Positions 63,523-64,000 of a stretch of 64,000 nt of DNA are shown here, in pieces; position 1 is the stretch's first letter; the number at the start of each line of letters is the position of its first letter. The DNA is from Hyalangium versicolor (GTDB lineage Bacteria > Myxococcota > Myxococcia > Myxococcales > Myxococcaceae): assembly GCF_020103695.1 (NCBI RefSeq), contig NZ_JAHXBF010000011.1, forward strand, positions 62,001 to 126,000, in the 5' to 3' direction. The position numbers were made by a program, and so were the translations under genes. The notes under the pieces were generated by a model. That model ran no database searches, was not told the DNA's origin, and saw only the letters and a program-made list of their open reading frames with translations.

Positions 63523-64000
63523 ATGAACGGCAACCCACAGCAGGGCCTCGGCTCCCGAGCGATGCGAGCCCTCACACGGCTGGTGGTCACACTGCTCGTG
63601 CTGGCGATGGGCGGGGCGGTGGCGTTCCTGCTCTCCCAGCTCAACGCGCGCACCTTCACACTGCTGGTGGAGAACCGGCAGCTCATCGTCATGAAGGGGC
63701 GGATGCTGCCCTGGGGCGCCACGCCCTTCCAGCCGAGCGACGTGGGCCTGGCGGACACCTACGCTCCCATCCCGCTGGAGGACCATGACGTCCCCCTGCG
63801 TCTCCTCGCCGAGCGCTTCAGCGAGCGGGATGAGCTGGACCGGGCCCTCTTCTCAGAGCTGGAGGCGCTGGCCCGGCCGCGCATTGCCTCGGACGAGCCC
63901 CAGCGGGTGGAGCGCGGCGTCTACTACCTGCGCCGTGCCGAGCGCCTCACCGGGCTGAGCGAGGAGCAACGTTCCACCCTCAAGCGGATGCTGGCGGAGG
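63523..64000 (+). CDS. Membrane-anchored protein of unknown function, 3' end outside window
   Basis: Open from ATG 63523 (AGGAG nine to ten bases upstream) to the window end, 159 codons seen. A basic N-terminus is followed by one membrane segment (RLVVTLLVLAMGGAVAFLL), a beta-like stretch (TFTLLVENRQLIVMKGRMLP) and a helical, charged region (LLAERFSERDELDRALFSEL). I do not recognise the family. It is divergent from the giant coiled-coil gene across 104 bp. Confidence 0.7.
   Translation, partial: MNGNPQQGLGSRAMRALTRLVVTLLVLAMGGAVAFLLSQLNARTFTLLVENRQLIVMKGRMLPWGATPFQPSDVGLADTYAPIPLEDHDVPLRLLAERFSERDELDRALFSELEALARPRIASDEPQRVERGVYYLRRAERLTGLSEEQRSTLKRMLAE

Noticed and set aside
58262..63526. 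1,754-codon plus-strand frame opposite the coiled-coil gene
   Set aside because: A mirror of the repetitive Glu/Arg/Leu-rich codons. It is Arg/Leu/Gln-rich low-complexity without any domain, so it is a shadow frame.

Overview
The window reads as a chromosomal stretch of a high-GC myxobacterium, probably of the Cystobacter/Archangium/Myxococcus group. The reasons are a MYXO-CTERM sorting tail, a DUF4388 response regulator, MopE-type Cys-rich lipoproteins, many outer-membrane lipoproteins with myxobacterial lipoboxes, and a clustered mevalonate pathway. I saw no transposase, integrase, rRNA operon or CRISPR array.

Layout. 1-2828: a secreted subtilisin-like lipoprotein cut by the window edge, then a TonB-like protein, both on the minus strand. 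3099-8481: a complete ISC iron-sulfur assembly operon (iscS-iscU-iscA-hscB-hscA-fdx) with a promoter, a candidate operator and an internal terminator. 8503-8686: tRNA-Leu(CAG) with its own promoter and terminator. 8694-10944: a MYXO-CTERM surface protein whose tail is repeated as a 54-bp remnant just upstream. 10968-13605: a two-gene unit of a phosphodiesterase-like enzyme and an LPG-synthase-type membrane protein. 13760-22547: a one-direction block of an Omp85-like protein, three paralogous Cys-rich/Gly-rich lipoproteins and a TPR protein. 22572-24622: a divergent LysR regulator and aldo/keto reductase. 24650-30104: fni-mvaA-mvk-mvaD-mvaK2, which covers HMG-CoA to isopentenyl diphosphate and its isomerisation; HMG-CoA synthase is not here. 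30265-40189: housekeeping and envelope genes (DsrE-like, HtpX-like, lone E2 acyltransferase core, membrane coiled-coil protein, kelch lipoprotein, sensor kinase, M16 peptidase, TPR lipoprotein). 40231-41640: a GlxA-like regulator that has lost its DNA-binding half, a DJ-1/PfpI gene, and a pair of matched palindromes. 41755-53669: a giant RHS/YD-repeat protein (3,867 aa) with a candidate toxin tip and a 102-aa candidate immunity gene. 53713-63418: a four-gene minus-strand unit of a methyltransferase-like giant coiled-coil protein, dapF and two response regulators. 63523-64000: the start of a membrane protein.

The most unusual parts are the RHS locus, where base composition falls from GC-rich to about 40-47% in sampled lines at the core/tip/immunity end (a tip-exchange signature) and the transglutaminase-like domain has lost its catalytic residues; the headless GlxA regulator beside two 16-bp palindromes 22 bp apart; the lipoprotein triplication with internal Cys-module loss; the 21-residue tandem repeats in the giant coiled-coil protein; and the terminator that splits the ISC operon.
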